From: Clostridia bacterium
Lineage (GTDB): Bacteria > Bacillota > Clostridia > Christensenellales > UBA3700
Length of the DNA: 36,663 nt
Assembly: GCA_029060025.1 (NCBI GenBank)
Contig: JAIDUV010000088.1
Location: forward strand, 1 to 36,663
Direction: 5' to 3'
How positions within the stretch are numbered: position 1 is the stretch's first letter; each line of letters begins with the position of its first letter. This document shows positions 16,929 to 24,054 of the stretch, piece by piece. The translations under genes were made by a program, and so were the position numbers. The notes beneath the pieces were generated by a model. The model had not been told where the DNA came from. It saw only the letters and a list, made by a program, of their open reading frames with translations, and searched no databases.

Positions 16929-17282
16929 ATGAAATCATTTAAGAAACAAACTGAAATACCCAAGCCGACTTGGGAAGAAATCGTGTCAATGATGTACGAC
17001 GAAGATTTATGTTGTCAAGAAGACTATGAAATTGTCCAAGTAATTTACAGCGCCGATAAAGAGCATAGATACGTCATAAGCAAATCCGATACCAACCGTC
17101 TGACATACGAATATCAAAAATTGCAAGTATACGACGAAGAAGAAATGGCATATTTTCCTTCCGGATCTTTGCCTGCGTATTGGTTGCCTATTGAAAACGT
17201 AGCAAAACCTATTTTTGACGATATAAATATCTTAATGCGCGAATTAAAAGCCGAACCGCAATACAAAACCTTCTTTGACTAA
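16929..17282 (+). CDS. Hypothetical protein, 117 residues, probably from a leaderless transcript
   Basis: I do not recognise the family. The protein is soluble, acidic and rich in Glu, Asp and Tyr, with no signal or membrane segment; the middle (YRYVISKSD-like region through QKLQVYDEEEM) looks like a small alpha/beta fold. The start codon sits about seven bases after a good -10 box and there is no ribosome site, so the mRNA would begin at or next to the ATG. A shorter version starting at the ATG pair near 16989 is possible but has only a weak GGAAG at long spacing. It converges on the GNAT gene with 11 bases between stops and no terminator. Confidence 0.65.
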   Translation: MKSFKKQTEIPKPTWEEIVSMMYDEDLCCQEDYEIVQVIYSADKEHRYVISKSDTNRLTYEYQKLQVYDEEEMAYFPSGSLPAYWLPIENVAKPIFDDINILMRELKAEPQYKTFFD

Positions 17283-17293
17283 TAAAATGCGTC

Positions 17294-17734
17294 TTAAGAC
17301 TTATCAATAATATACTGTCTGTAATTCAACGATTCAAAGCCTTCTCTTCTATACAGTCGGGTTGCGCCGTCATTAGATTCTTCGACTTCCAGTCTTATTC
17401 TTGCAAAGTCACCAAAAGCCGACTTTATATAAAGCAAAAATTCTTTTCCTAGACCTTGACCTTGGAAAGACGGCAAGACGAACAACTCTTCTATCCACAC
17501 GACTTTGCCGCCTGCCTCGTTGCTGTAAGTATACGCCGTCAACGCATATCCCGCAACTTGATTTTGACTTTCGAGTATGAAAATATCCATATAAGGGCTG
17601 TCAGATTCTGCCTCGTCCAGAGTTCTTAAATAATTATCTTCGCATATAGCGTGCAACACGGCAGGAGAAGAATAAAACTCCCTCATCATTGCAAGCGTGA
17701 TTTCTCTGTCTTCTTTTTTGTATTTTCTTATCAT
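17294..17734 (-). CDS. GNAT-family N-acetyltransferase
   Basis: A 146-residue GNAT enzyme that transfers an acetyl group from acetyl-CoA to an unknown amine. The acetyl-CoA pyrophosphate loop is visible as PSFQGQGLGKEFL (about 88-100), preceded by strand VVWIEELFVLP and followed by IRLEVEESNDGATRLYRREGF, the typical motif order. It starts 18 bases after the stop of the metallophosphoesterase-propeller gene and is probably read from the same promoter. AGAGAAG acts as a modest ribosome site. Confidence 0.88.
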   Translation of the reverse strand: MIRKYKKEDREITLAMMREFYSSPAVLHAICEDNYLRTLDEAESDSPYMDIFILESQNQVAGYALTAYTYSNEAGGKVVWIEELFVLPSFQGQGLGKEFLLYIKSAFGDFARIRLEVEESNDGATRLYRREGFESLNYRQYIIDKS

Positions 17735-17752
17735 AACTTCTCTTTAAAATAA

Positions 17753-19855
17753 TTATTTGAGACTAATACGAGTTATATTTCCCGAAAAGTCTAACGCTAT
17801 CACGTCTTCTCCCACAACTGCAAGACTACTTAAAACAGGTGAGCCTACAAAATATTTCTTAACCAAATTTAAGTTCTTATCGAGACGGTAAATATATCCG
17901 TCAGACGCTCCAAAAACCAAATCTTCTCCTAGTTGCGCAATACTGCTTTCTACCGTCGCTATCTCTCCCGACGTATAAGGAGACGTAAACGCCAACGCAT
18001 TGCCGGTGCGATAGTCTGCAACCTTTTTGAAAGTAGACAGTTCATAAGCAACTACTCCGTCCTTAGCCGTACAGAAATATCCTATTCCGTCGGCAATATA
18101 AGGCGCGGTTGCCGTATCAAGATTTATACCCATATCTGTGTATCTTATAATTTTGCCGTTTGACTTATTGAGTTCAAAAAGTCTCTCTCCTGCCGCAACA
18201 TAAATACTATTGCCTACTATTACCGGAGTAGTCGTGCGATAACGCAATCCCTCTTTGTCGTTAGCCCAAATGCGCTTGCCATTGGTCTTGTTGTATGCAA
18301 TGAGTTCATCCCAATGCGATCCGACAATGAGCATATTGCCATCAATAACCATACGCGTCGGTGAAGAATTTGCCCTTGCGTTTTTCTTTTGCCATATAAC
18401 TTTTCCGTCAGTCAAAGCAAGGCAATACGACCTTTGCGCCCCGCCGCAATATACTCTGTCATTTTCCACGATCACGTTAAGTCCGGTATTCGCAGCCGCC
18501 AGCAATTCCGTCTTATACGACCAAATTAGACTGCCGTCCTTGCTATCTATGCAATACACTCTTCCCTCTACGTCTTGAGCCACGACTTTGTCTCCGACAA
18601 CTTCAAAGGAGTTGCGTATAGAATTCTTCGTAGCGTACTTCCAGATTATTTTTCCGCTATCGGCGTCAAGCGCGTAAATTCCGCAATTCTTGGGATATCC
18701 GTCGTCAACCGTGGCTACGTATATACGACCGTCTTTATAAATCGGCTCGGCAAATTCGCCGTGTCCGTCGAGTCTTTGCGTCCATTCATATCCTTGCTCC
18801 ATTTCCTGAGGTTGGAAGTTGCGGTATATCAACCTGCTTTCCGCAATGGCTCCGCCTTGTATTTCCACAACGCGCGTTGCCGCAGGAGTTGAGTCAATTC
18901 CTCCTCCGTCGGCTTTACTGGTTGTAATGTTAAGTATGCCGTCTATATCGTTGAGATAACTATAATGCCAGTGTCCGAATACCCAAGCAATAAGTCCCTT
19001 CTTCTTCAGATCGAGTTTGTTGATACCGTACTTGACGACAAAACCGTTTTCGTCAGGACAGTAATCGTGATTGAATATTACCACCTTTTTACCATTTTGC
19101 ACGTTTGCAAGGTCTTTTGCAAGCCAACGCCATACGTCACTTTTGCCGTATCTCGCCGGATAATCTCCCTTTGCGATAGCCGTAACGACGTAATGTATAT
19201 TGCCTACGTCAAAAGAATAATTGACCGGTCCGTAAGTACTTTCAAATAAATCTTCGCTATACTTACCCCATTTAACATAGTCGTGATTACCAATGATATA
19301 GCGCACCGGAACGCCCATATTTTCGCTGTTCATATCCTTGATGTGTTGCTTAAGTCCGTCCTCGTAACAAATATCTCCGGTATGTATGATAAATGATACG
19401 TCTTCGTCTTGAGCGCTTTTGCGTACTTCATCAATCAATACTCCCGCTCCGTCAGAGCCTATCTCCGTGTCTGTGACTTGCAAAAAACTGTGATTTGTTT
19501 CGTCGACGTCTTTTTTATCGAGATAAAAATCATAGCCTTCCTTTGCCTTGCCCATCTCGATATAATAATTTTCTGTCCAATACCCGCTTGGGATTGTCAC
19601 CGTAATAAATCTTCCCTTAAGCCAACCGTCAAGCGTAAACTTGCCGTCAGAATCAGTCTTGACCACGTCTCTTCCGTTGGTTACAGCAACTCCTGCAAGA
19701 GGCGTATTGCCATCTGCATCATAGACGTAACCGCTAAAACGATCGTTGTTGACGCCAAAATAAATGCCCAAGCCTATGCTACTGCCAAACACGATCACAA
19801 CAAACGTAATCAACAAAACTATCATCACATTTCTTTGCTTAAGACCTAGTTTCAC
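17753..19855 (-). CDS. Membrane-anchored metallophosphoesterase fused to a PQQ-type beta-propeller
   Basis: A 700-residue extracytoplasmic protein. Residues 10-34 are a signal anchor; 40-112 a carboxypeptidase-regulatory-like beta-sandwich (GYVYDADGNTPLAGVAV, DSDGKFTL); 122-345 a calcineurin-type phosphoesterase (VTDTE 128-131, HTGD to 161, GNHD 189-192, NHD 262-264, GHWH 294-297); 350-700 a propeller of PQQ-like repeats (DSGKIIWKY, DGSLIWSY, DGKVIWQK, NGKRIWAN). The first metal motif reads D-T-E instead of the usual D-x-H. The enzyme probably hydrolyses a phosphoester outside the cell; the propeller may bind substrate or cell-wall polymer. The start is GTG with GAGGTGG upstream. I cannot name the substrate. 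Confidence 0.85.
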   Translation of the reverse strand: MKLGLKQRNVMIVLLITFVVIVFGSSIGLGIYFGVNNDRFSGYVYDADGNTPLAGVAVTNGRDVVKTDSDGKFTLDGWLKGRFITVTIPSGYWTENYYIEMGKAKEGYDFYLDKKDVDETNHSFLQVTDTEIGSDGAGVLIDEVRKSAQDEDVSFIIHTGDICYEDGLKQHIKDMNSENMGVPVRYIIGNHDYVKWGKYSEDLFESTYGPVNYSFDVGNIHYVVTAIAKGDYPARYGKSDVWRWLAKDLANVQNGKKVVIFNHDYCPDENGFVVKYGINKLDLKKKGLIAWVFGHWHYSYLNDIDGILNITTSKADGGGIDSTPAATRVVEIQGGAIAESRLIYRNFQPQEMEQGYEWTQRLDGHGEFAEPIYKDGRIYVATVDDGYPKNCGIYALDADSGKIIWKYATKNSIRNSFEVVGDKVVAQDVEGRVYCIDSKDGSLIWSYKTELLAAANTGLNVIVENDRVYCGGAQRSYCLALTDGKVIWQKKNARANSSPTRMVIDGNMLIVGSHWDELIAYNKTNGKRIWANDKEGLRYRTTTPVIVGNSIYVAAGERLFELNKSNGKIIRYTDMGINLDTATAPYIADGIGYFCTAKDGVVAYELSTFKKVADYRTGNALAFTSPYTSGEIATVESSIAQLGEDLVFGASDGYIYRLDKNLNLVKKYFVGSPVLSSLAVVGEDVIALDFSGNITRISLK

Positions 19856-19910
19856 AAATCCACCTCTTTAAACTGCCATATAATTTGTACGTTTAGATAC
19901 GTTATGTTCT

Positions 19911-19939
19911 ATTATAACAAATAACTTATTCTCTGTCAA
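19911..19939 (-). promoter_or_regulatory. Consensus promoter of the phosphoesterase-propeller and GNAT genes
   Basis: Perfect TTGACA (19939-19934) and TATAAT (19916-19911), 17-base spacer, minus strand, about 60 bases before the GTG. Confidence 0.75.
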
Positions 19940-20008
19940 TACAGCCCATTTTATCAAAATTCAACGGCTAAATAATTTTTGCAATTTAGTGTACTTATGG
20001 AAAAATTA

Positions 20009-20017
20009 TGGTATAAT
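20009..20017 (+). promoter_or_regulatory. Extended -10 promoter of the thioredoxin gene
   Basis: TGG-TATAAT (TATAAT at 20012-20017) is an extended -10 element; no good -35 box is visible 17 bases upstream. It lies about 38 bases before the start, and AAAGGAG sits six bases before the ATG. Confidence 0.5.
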
Positions 20018-20054
20018 ATATACGATTTAATATCTTAAAATAAAGGAGTAACCT

Positions 20055-20366
20055 ATGAAAGTAATGGAATTAACCAAAGACAATTTTGACGCAGAAGTCG
20101 TAAATAGCGATAAGATTGTGCTTATTGACTTTTGGGCAAGTTGGTGTATGCCTTGCAGAATGCTCTCGCCTATAGTCGACGAAGTTGCGGAAGAAAATCC
20201 CCAAATCAAAGTATGCAAAGTCAACGTGGACAAAGAAGGCGAACTCGCAGCGGCTTTTCAAGTATCAAGCATTCCTATGCTTGTCGTAATCAAGGACAAG
20301 AAAGTCATTCAAACCAGCGTAGGCGTGGTATCTAAAGAAAAGATACTGCAAATGATTGGCAAATAA
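20055..20366 (+). CDS. trxA: Thioredoxin with a WCMPC active site
   Basis: A 103-residue thioredoxin, the full usual length, with no signal peptide, so cytoplasmic. DFWASWCMPC holds the redox pair Cys31 and Cys34, SSIP the cis-proline (about 74), and the ending GVVSKEKILQMI matches the last helix. The classical CGPC is CMPC here; the residue between the cysteines affects redox potential in the family. The gene stands alone under an extended -10 promoter. No thioredoxin reductase is nearby. Confidence 0.92.
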   Translation: MKVMELTKDNFDAEVVNSDKIVLIDFWASWCMPCRMLSPIVDEVAEENPQIKVCKVNVDKEGELAAAFQVSSIPMLVVIKDKKVIQTSVGVVSKEKILQMIGK

Positions 20367-20379
20367 TAATTTCCAAAAC

Positions 20380-20444
20380 ATCCTCCAAACTTATTGACAA
20401 TAAATATTTATCGTAATACAATAAATATAACGAGTTTGGAGGAT
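20380..20444. repeat. Inverted repeat flanking a promoter and covering the ribosome site
   Basis: The 11-base arms ATCCTCCAAAC (20380-20390) and GTTTGGAGGAT (20434-20444) are perfect complements 43 bases apart. The right arm contains the ribosome site of the gene at 20451, and the promoter at 20394-20422 lies between the arms. Only a read-through transcript from thioredoxin would contain both arms. Confidence 0.7.
20394..20422 (+). promoter_or_regulatory. Promoter of the 171-residue anchored protein
   Basis: TTGACA (20394-20399) and TACAAT (20417-20422) with a 17-base spacer. Confidence 0.7.
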
Positions 20445-20450
20445 ATTTTT

Positions 20451-20966
20451 ATGACCAAAAAGAAAAAGATTGTAATAGCAACTGTATCTGCAATAGCAGC
20501 GCCGATAGTCATACTCATAATAGTATTATCGGGTTTTATCATAGCATTTGAAATTGATATCGTGAAAGATAAAATTGCGCATATAGGTTGGAACGAAATC
20601 GATTATTGCAACGAATGTTGGGAAATGCAAATACCCCACGCAACAATTGAATATAATTTTTCCAATAGAGGCGGCTTTCTAGGTGACGGCACAGAATATA
20701 CAGTTTGCAAATATTCTACTCGTCCTGATGAATTTCTTAAAGATTTTGAGCCTGATTGCGACGACAAATACATTACGATTTACAATCGCATATTGCCGTT
20801 AATGCAATACTGTAATTCAAAAGGCGACCTTATTGATAACGAAAAAATCTTTACTCCTGATGACAACTTTATTTGGCGGAGCAAAATAAAGAATGGCAAC
20901 TGTACCCTTTTGCTAACCTATAATGAACAAAATAATACGCTATACATAATCGAAGACTTTATGTGA
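20451..20966 (+). CDS. Membrane-anchored extracytoplasmic protein, function unknown
   Basis: A 171-residue protein I cannot assign to a family. A lysine-rich start is followed by one hydrophobic helix (about 8-32) and an exposed domain of about 135 residues with several cysteines (YCNECW, CKY, DCDD, YCNS, NCT) that could form disulfides outside the cell. There is no lipobox. The start is placed at 20451 because TTTGGAGGA lies upstream; an upstream in-frame TTG is part of the -35 box and cannot be translated from this promoter. Confidence 0.65.
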   Translation: MTKKKKIVIATVSAIAAPIVILIIVLSGFIIAFEIDIVKDKIAHIGWNEIDYCNECWEMQIPHATIEYNFSNRGGFLGDGTEYTVCKYSTRPDEFLKDFEPDCDDKYITIYNRILPLMQYCNSKGDLIDNEKIFTPDDNFIWRSKIKNGNCTLLLTYNEQNNTLYIIEDFM

Positions 20967-21069
20967 TTTACTTTATTGAAAGTTAAATTATTGATTTAAA
21001 AAACGTACCTTTTTTTAATTTGTATAACTTGTATTTTGTTGGCAATACTTCTCTTCGGAGGTATTAAAA

Positions 21070-21654
21070 ATGAAATTAAAAGACAGTCAAACTTACAAAA
21101 ATCTAGCGAGAGCATTTGCCGGCGAATGTCAGGCAAGAACGAGATACGAATTTATCGAATACGGCGCAAGAGAGCAAGGATATAAAGCGCTTGCCGACAT
21201 AATAGACAAGATTGCATTCCAAGAATTTACTCACTCAAGAATGATCTATAGTTTTATTCAAACCGCAGACGACGGCACGATCGACAACATTGAGATATGC
21301 ACCGGATATCCTTTCAGACAAAAGTGGGATCTTATGGAAAACTTAAGACTTGCGGCAGAAGACGAAGGCGTCGAGGCTGACAAACTCTATCCCGAATTTG
21401 CCAAGACGGCAAAGGAAGAGGGCTTCCACGACATTGCCGCGCTTTTCAATAATCTTGTCAAAATCGAGGAGACTCATAAGAATGAGTTTATGAGACTTCA
21501 CAAGATGTTCAAAGAAGGCAAACTCTATAAGAGTGACACTGCAGTGATTTGGAAATGCCCTGAATGCGGATTTGAAGCCACCTCAAAGCAAGCATTTGAC
21601 ACCTGCCCTGTTTGCCAAGCAAAACAAGGCGTCATCACTATCAAAGAGGCGTAA
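21070..21654 (+). CDS. rbr: Rubrerythrin
   Basis: A 194-residue rubrerythrin, a peroxide-reducing di-iron protein that protects anaerobes from oxidative stress. Residues 1-140 are the four-helix ferritin-like domain, with iron ligands visible in GECQARTRYE (Glu19), QEFTH (Glu52 and His55) and IEETHKNEF near 130. The C-terminal rubredoxin-like domain binds one iron through CPEC (163, 166) and CPVC (179, 182). It ends like other members with a short basic-acidic tail. CGGAGG precedes the ATG. It appears monocistronic and is followed by a strong hairpin. Confidence 0.93.
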   Translation: MKLKDSQTYKNLARAFAGECQARTRYEFIEYGAREQGYKALADIIDKIAFQEFTHSRMIYSFIQTADDGTIDNIEICTGYPFRQKWDLMENLRLAAEDEGVEADKLYPEFAKTAKEEGFHDIAALFNNLVKIEETHKNEFMRLHKMFKEGKLYKSDTAVIWKCPECGFEATSKQAFDTCPVCQAKQGVITIKEA

Positions 21655-21690
21655 AAGCATATAAGAATTTATACTCCACACTCTTTAAAC

Positions 21691-21720
21691 CAATAGCCCG
21701 CTATCTTTAGCGGGCTATTG
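21691..21720. terminator. Bidirectional terminator hairpin between rubrerythrin and the YdeI-like gene
   Basis: A perfect 13-bp stem (21691-21703 with 21708-21720) and a 4-base loop lie between two convergent stops, 37 bases after one and 15 bases after the other. T-runs are short on both sides. Confidence 0.7.
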
Positions 21721-21734
21721 CGATTATAAGCGTA

Positions 21735-22295
21735 TTACATAGGTCTTAGATTTTTGTTTAGCCTGTCCACAATCCAAGCAATTCGTTTTTCTCGCCCGAC
21801 GTCGGTCTTTGCATCCAAGTATGCTCTCGTATAAGTTTTCTTTACCGACAACGGCATTGCCTTAAAATTCGTATAGGCAGGCTCGTACCTTTGAATCAAA
21901 GTCGAAAGAGCGTCTATTTGTTCATTGGTAATTGCCATAGGATTGGGCGCGTTCCACTGTCCGTTTTTTTGCGCTTCCTCTATTTTCTTTCTGCCATAAT
22001 CCGTCATAAGTCCTCTCTCCTCAAGACTTGCGACCAACTTCTTATTCTTTTCCGACCATTTGCTGTTATCCCTGCGCATTGAAAAATACTTCTTATAATA
22101 CTTATCGTCAATGCTCTGCATCAGTCCGTCTATCCAACCAAAACAAAGCGCTTCTTCAAGCGCCTCATCCGCTTTGATAGTTTTTCTAGCGCCCGACTTT
22201 CCAAACAAAAGCCAAACTCCGCCGCTCGACGCGCAGTTCTCGCTCAGCCACTTCCTGAATTCTTCTCTATTTGCAAATTCCAATATTTCACTCAT
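21735..22295 (-). CDS. YdeI/OmpD-associated family protein
   Basis: A 186-residue cytoplasmic protein of the YdeI/OmpD-associated group. It shows the typical order NREEFRKWL, GVWLLFGK, EALCFGWIDG, YKKYFSMRRDNSKWSEKNKK and an AQKNGQWNAP turn, then a C-terminal helical part. Family members have been linked to resistance to stress or antimicrobial peptides, but the molecular action is not established. The ribosome site is weak (GAGTAAGA). It is alone and converges on rubrerythrin. Confidence 0.8.
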   Translation of the reverse strand: MSEILEFANREEFRKWLSENCASSGGVWLLFGKSGARKTIKADEALEEALCFGWIDGLMQSIDDKYYKKYFSMRRDNSKWSEKNKKLVASLEERGLMTDYGRKKIEEAQKNGQWNAPNPMAITNEQIDALSTLIQRYEPAYTNFKAMPLSVKKTYTRAYLDAKTDVGREKRIAWIVDRLNKNLRPM

Positions 22296-22481
22296 AAAAT
22301 CTTACTCGACATTTAAATTATTTTGCAACTTTATTTTATCAAAACCATTAAAATTATGCAATACCTTTTGACAAACCTAATTATCCAACCTGTTTTAAAT
22401 AATTTAAGCAACTATAAGACAAGTCAAGCAAAAAAAATTATTTATACGACATAATTTGTCTGAAAATATGCTTTAAATCAC

Positions 22482-22510
22482 TTTACAACTTTAGCGAGAT
22501 AAAGTATAAT
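22482..22510 (+). promoter_or_regulatory. Promoter of the amino acid ABC transporter operon
   Basis: TTTACA (22482-22487) and TATAAT (22505-22510), 17-base spacer; transcription would start about 35 bases before the ATG. I saw no T-box or other riboswitch in the short leader. Confidence 0.65.
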
Positions 22511-22551
22511 GACTTCACTAACCTTAAGCAGGAACAAAAGGAGACATTATA

Positions 22552-23397
22552 ATGAAAAAGAAAATTATCGTTGCGCTGTTGCTTTGTTTGATATCATTGA
22601 CAAGCGTATTTGCATTCGCAGGTTGCGATACCACTACCGACGGCTCGGAACTTGAAGGCTTTGACATAGAACTTGCAAAACTCGTTGCAAAAGACCTTGG
22701 CGTCAACGTCAGATTCCGTCTTATCTCTTGGGGCGCAAAAGAGATGGAACTTCAAAACAAGAGCATTGACCTTATTTGGAACGGTTTGACAATAACTGAT
22801 GAAAGATCAGAGCAATTCTGCATTGGCACGCCATATATGAACAACAAGCAAATTGCTATCATCAGAAAATCAGACAGCGAAAAGTATACCAATCTTGACA
22901 ATATTAAGAACGCTAAATTCGCTTACGAAGAAGGCAGCGCAGGTCAAGACGTGGCAAAAGAAAATAAGTTTGCCAATGCTACCGGACTTGGCGCTCAAGT
23001 AGACGCTTTGATAGAAGTGCAAGCAGGCACGAGTGATATTGCTTTGCTCGACTCTGTACTTGGCAATTTCTATTGCAAAGAAGGCACTGACTATTCTGAC
23101 CTTATGATAATACCCGATCTTGTATTTACCGTAGAGCAATACGGCATTGCCGCAAGAAAGAGTGATATCGGAACCATCGACAAAATCAACACTTCCCTTG
23201 CAAAATTGCAGGCAAACGGCGAACTTGCAAAACTTGCTCAAAAGTACGGTTTGGAGAGCGAACTTTGCGACGTATCTTACGAGAGCAAGTGGGACACTTT
23301 GACTGATGAAGAAAAGTCGGGTTGGGAATATATCGTGAATAAAGGCAGATTTATCGTAGGATATACACTCTACGCTCCTATTGCTTATGAGGCTTAA
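22552..23397 (+). CDS. Amino acid ABC transporter binding lipoprotein, apparently circularly permuted
   Basis: A 281-residue family 3 solute-binding protein for polar amino acids. Signal peptide 1-24, lipidated Cys25 (FAFAGC). The body matches the family from GFDIELAKLV (about 36) through NGLTITDERSEQF, EEGSAGQDVA and DIALLDSV to the last helix LQANGELAKLAQKYG. The first strand (normally a KGKLIVG...PMAY segment before GFDIELA) is missing at the N terminus, and an equivalent KGRFIVGYTLYAPIAYEA is found at the very C terminus (264-281). That suggests a circular permutation rather than loss. AAAGGAG precedes the ATG. The permease gene starts two bases after the stop. Confidence 0.85.
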   Translation: MKKKIIVALLLCLISLTSVFAFAGCDTTTDGSELEGFDIELAKLVAKDLGVNVRFRLISWGAKEMELQNKSIDLIWNGLTITDERSEQFCIGTPYMNNKQIAIIRKSDSEKYTNLDNIKNAKFAYEEGSAGQDVAKENKFANATGLGAQVDALIEVQAGTSDIALLDSVLGNFYCKEGTDYSDLMIIPDLVFTVEQYGIAARKSDIGTIDKINTSLAKLQANGELAKLAQKYGLESELCDVSYESKWDTLTDEEKSGWEYIVNKGRFIVGYTLYAPIAYEA

Positions 23398-23399
23398 TA

Positions 23400-24047
23400 A
23401 TGAGTTTTTGGGACGTAACACTAAAACTACTCGACGCATCTAAATATACCGTAGGAATATTTTTCTTAACGCTATTGATAGCCATACCTTTGGGTATGGT
23501 TGTCTGCGCGTTTGCAATGTCAAAATTCAAACCGCTCAAATACGTCACGCAAGTGTTTATATGGATAATCAGAGGCACTCCGCTTATGTTGCAACTCGTA
23601 GTAGTATTCTACGGTCCGGGACTGATATTGGGAATACCAATGCAAGACAGATTTTTGGCAACCATTATTGCATTTTCTATCAACTATGCGGTATATTTTG
23701 CCGAGATATACAGAGGCGGCATTTTGGCTATGCCAATCGGACAGTACGAGGCGGGAAAAGTGCTTGGCATTTCGCGTATGCAAGTCAACAGACTTATAAT
23801 ACTTCCTCAAGTAGCAAAGAAGATCACGCCTGCAATGAGCAACGAAGTTATAACTCTCGTAAAGGACACTTCCCTTGCCAATTTCATAGGTATTGCAGAG
23901 ATAATATTTGCGGCAAAGAGTATCGTGTCCACGAAAGCAATAATTTGGCCGCTATTCTACACCGGCGTATTCTATCTTGCAATGGTAGGCTTGCTGACGC
24001 TCTTCTTCAAGTGGCTTGAAAAGAGAATGAATTATTACAGGGCGTGA
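23400..24047 (+). CDS. Amino acid ABC transporter permease
   Basis: A 215-residue HisM/GlnP-type permease with about five helices. The EAA loop that contacts the ATPase is YEAGKVLGISRMQVNRLIILPQ-like (near residues 123-144), and IWIIRGTPLMLQL is the usual mid-protein motif. It pairs as a homodimer in related systems. The start follows the binding-protein stop by two bases (TAATAATG), so the two are translationally coupled. The substrate is likely a polar amino acid, not specified by sequence. Confidence 0.92.
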   Translation: MSFWDVTLKLLDASKYTVGIFFLTLLIAIPLGMVVCAFAMSKFKPLKYVTQVFIWIIRGTPLMLQLVVVFYGPGLILGIPMQDRFLATIIAFSINYAVYFAEIYRGGILAMPIGQYEAGKVLGISRMQVNRLIILPQVAKKITPAMSNEVITLVKDTSLANFIGIAEIIFAAKSIVSTKAIIWPLFYTGVFYLAMVGLLTLFFKWLEKRMNYYRA

Positions 24048-24054
24048 GGTGATT

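Noticed and set aside
23380-23430. A frameshift that truncated the binding protein at its C terminus
   Set aside because: The family's C-terminal helices are complete before the extra segment, the other frames after the stop do not continue the GFDIELA region, and the permease starts at once.
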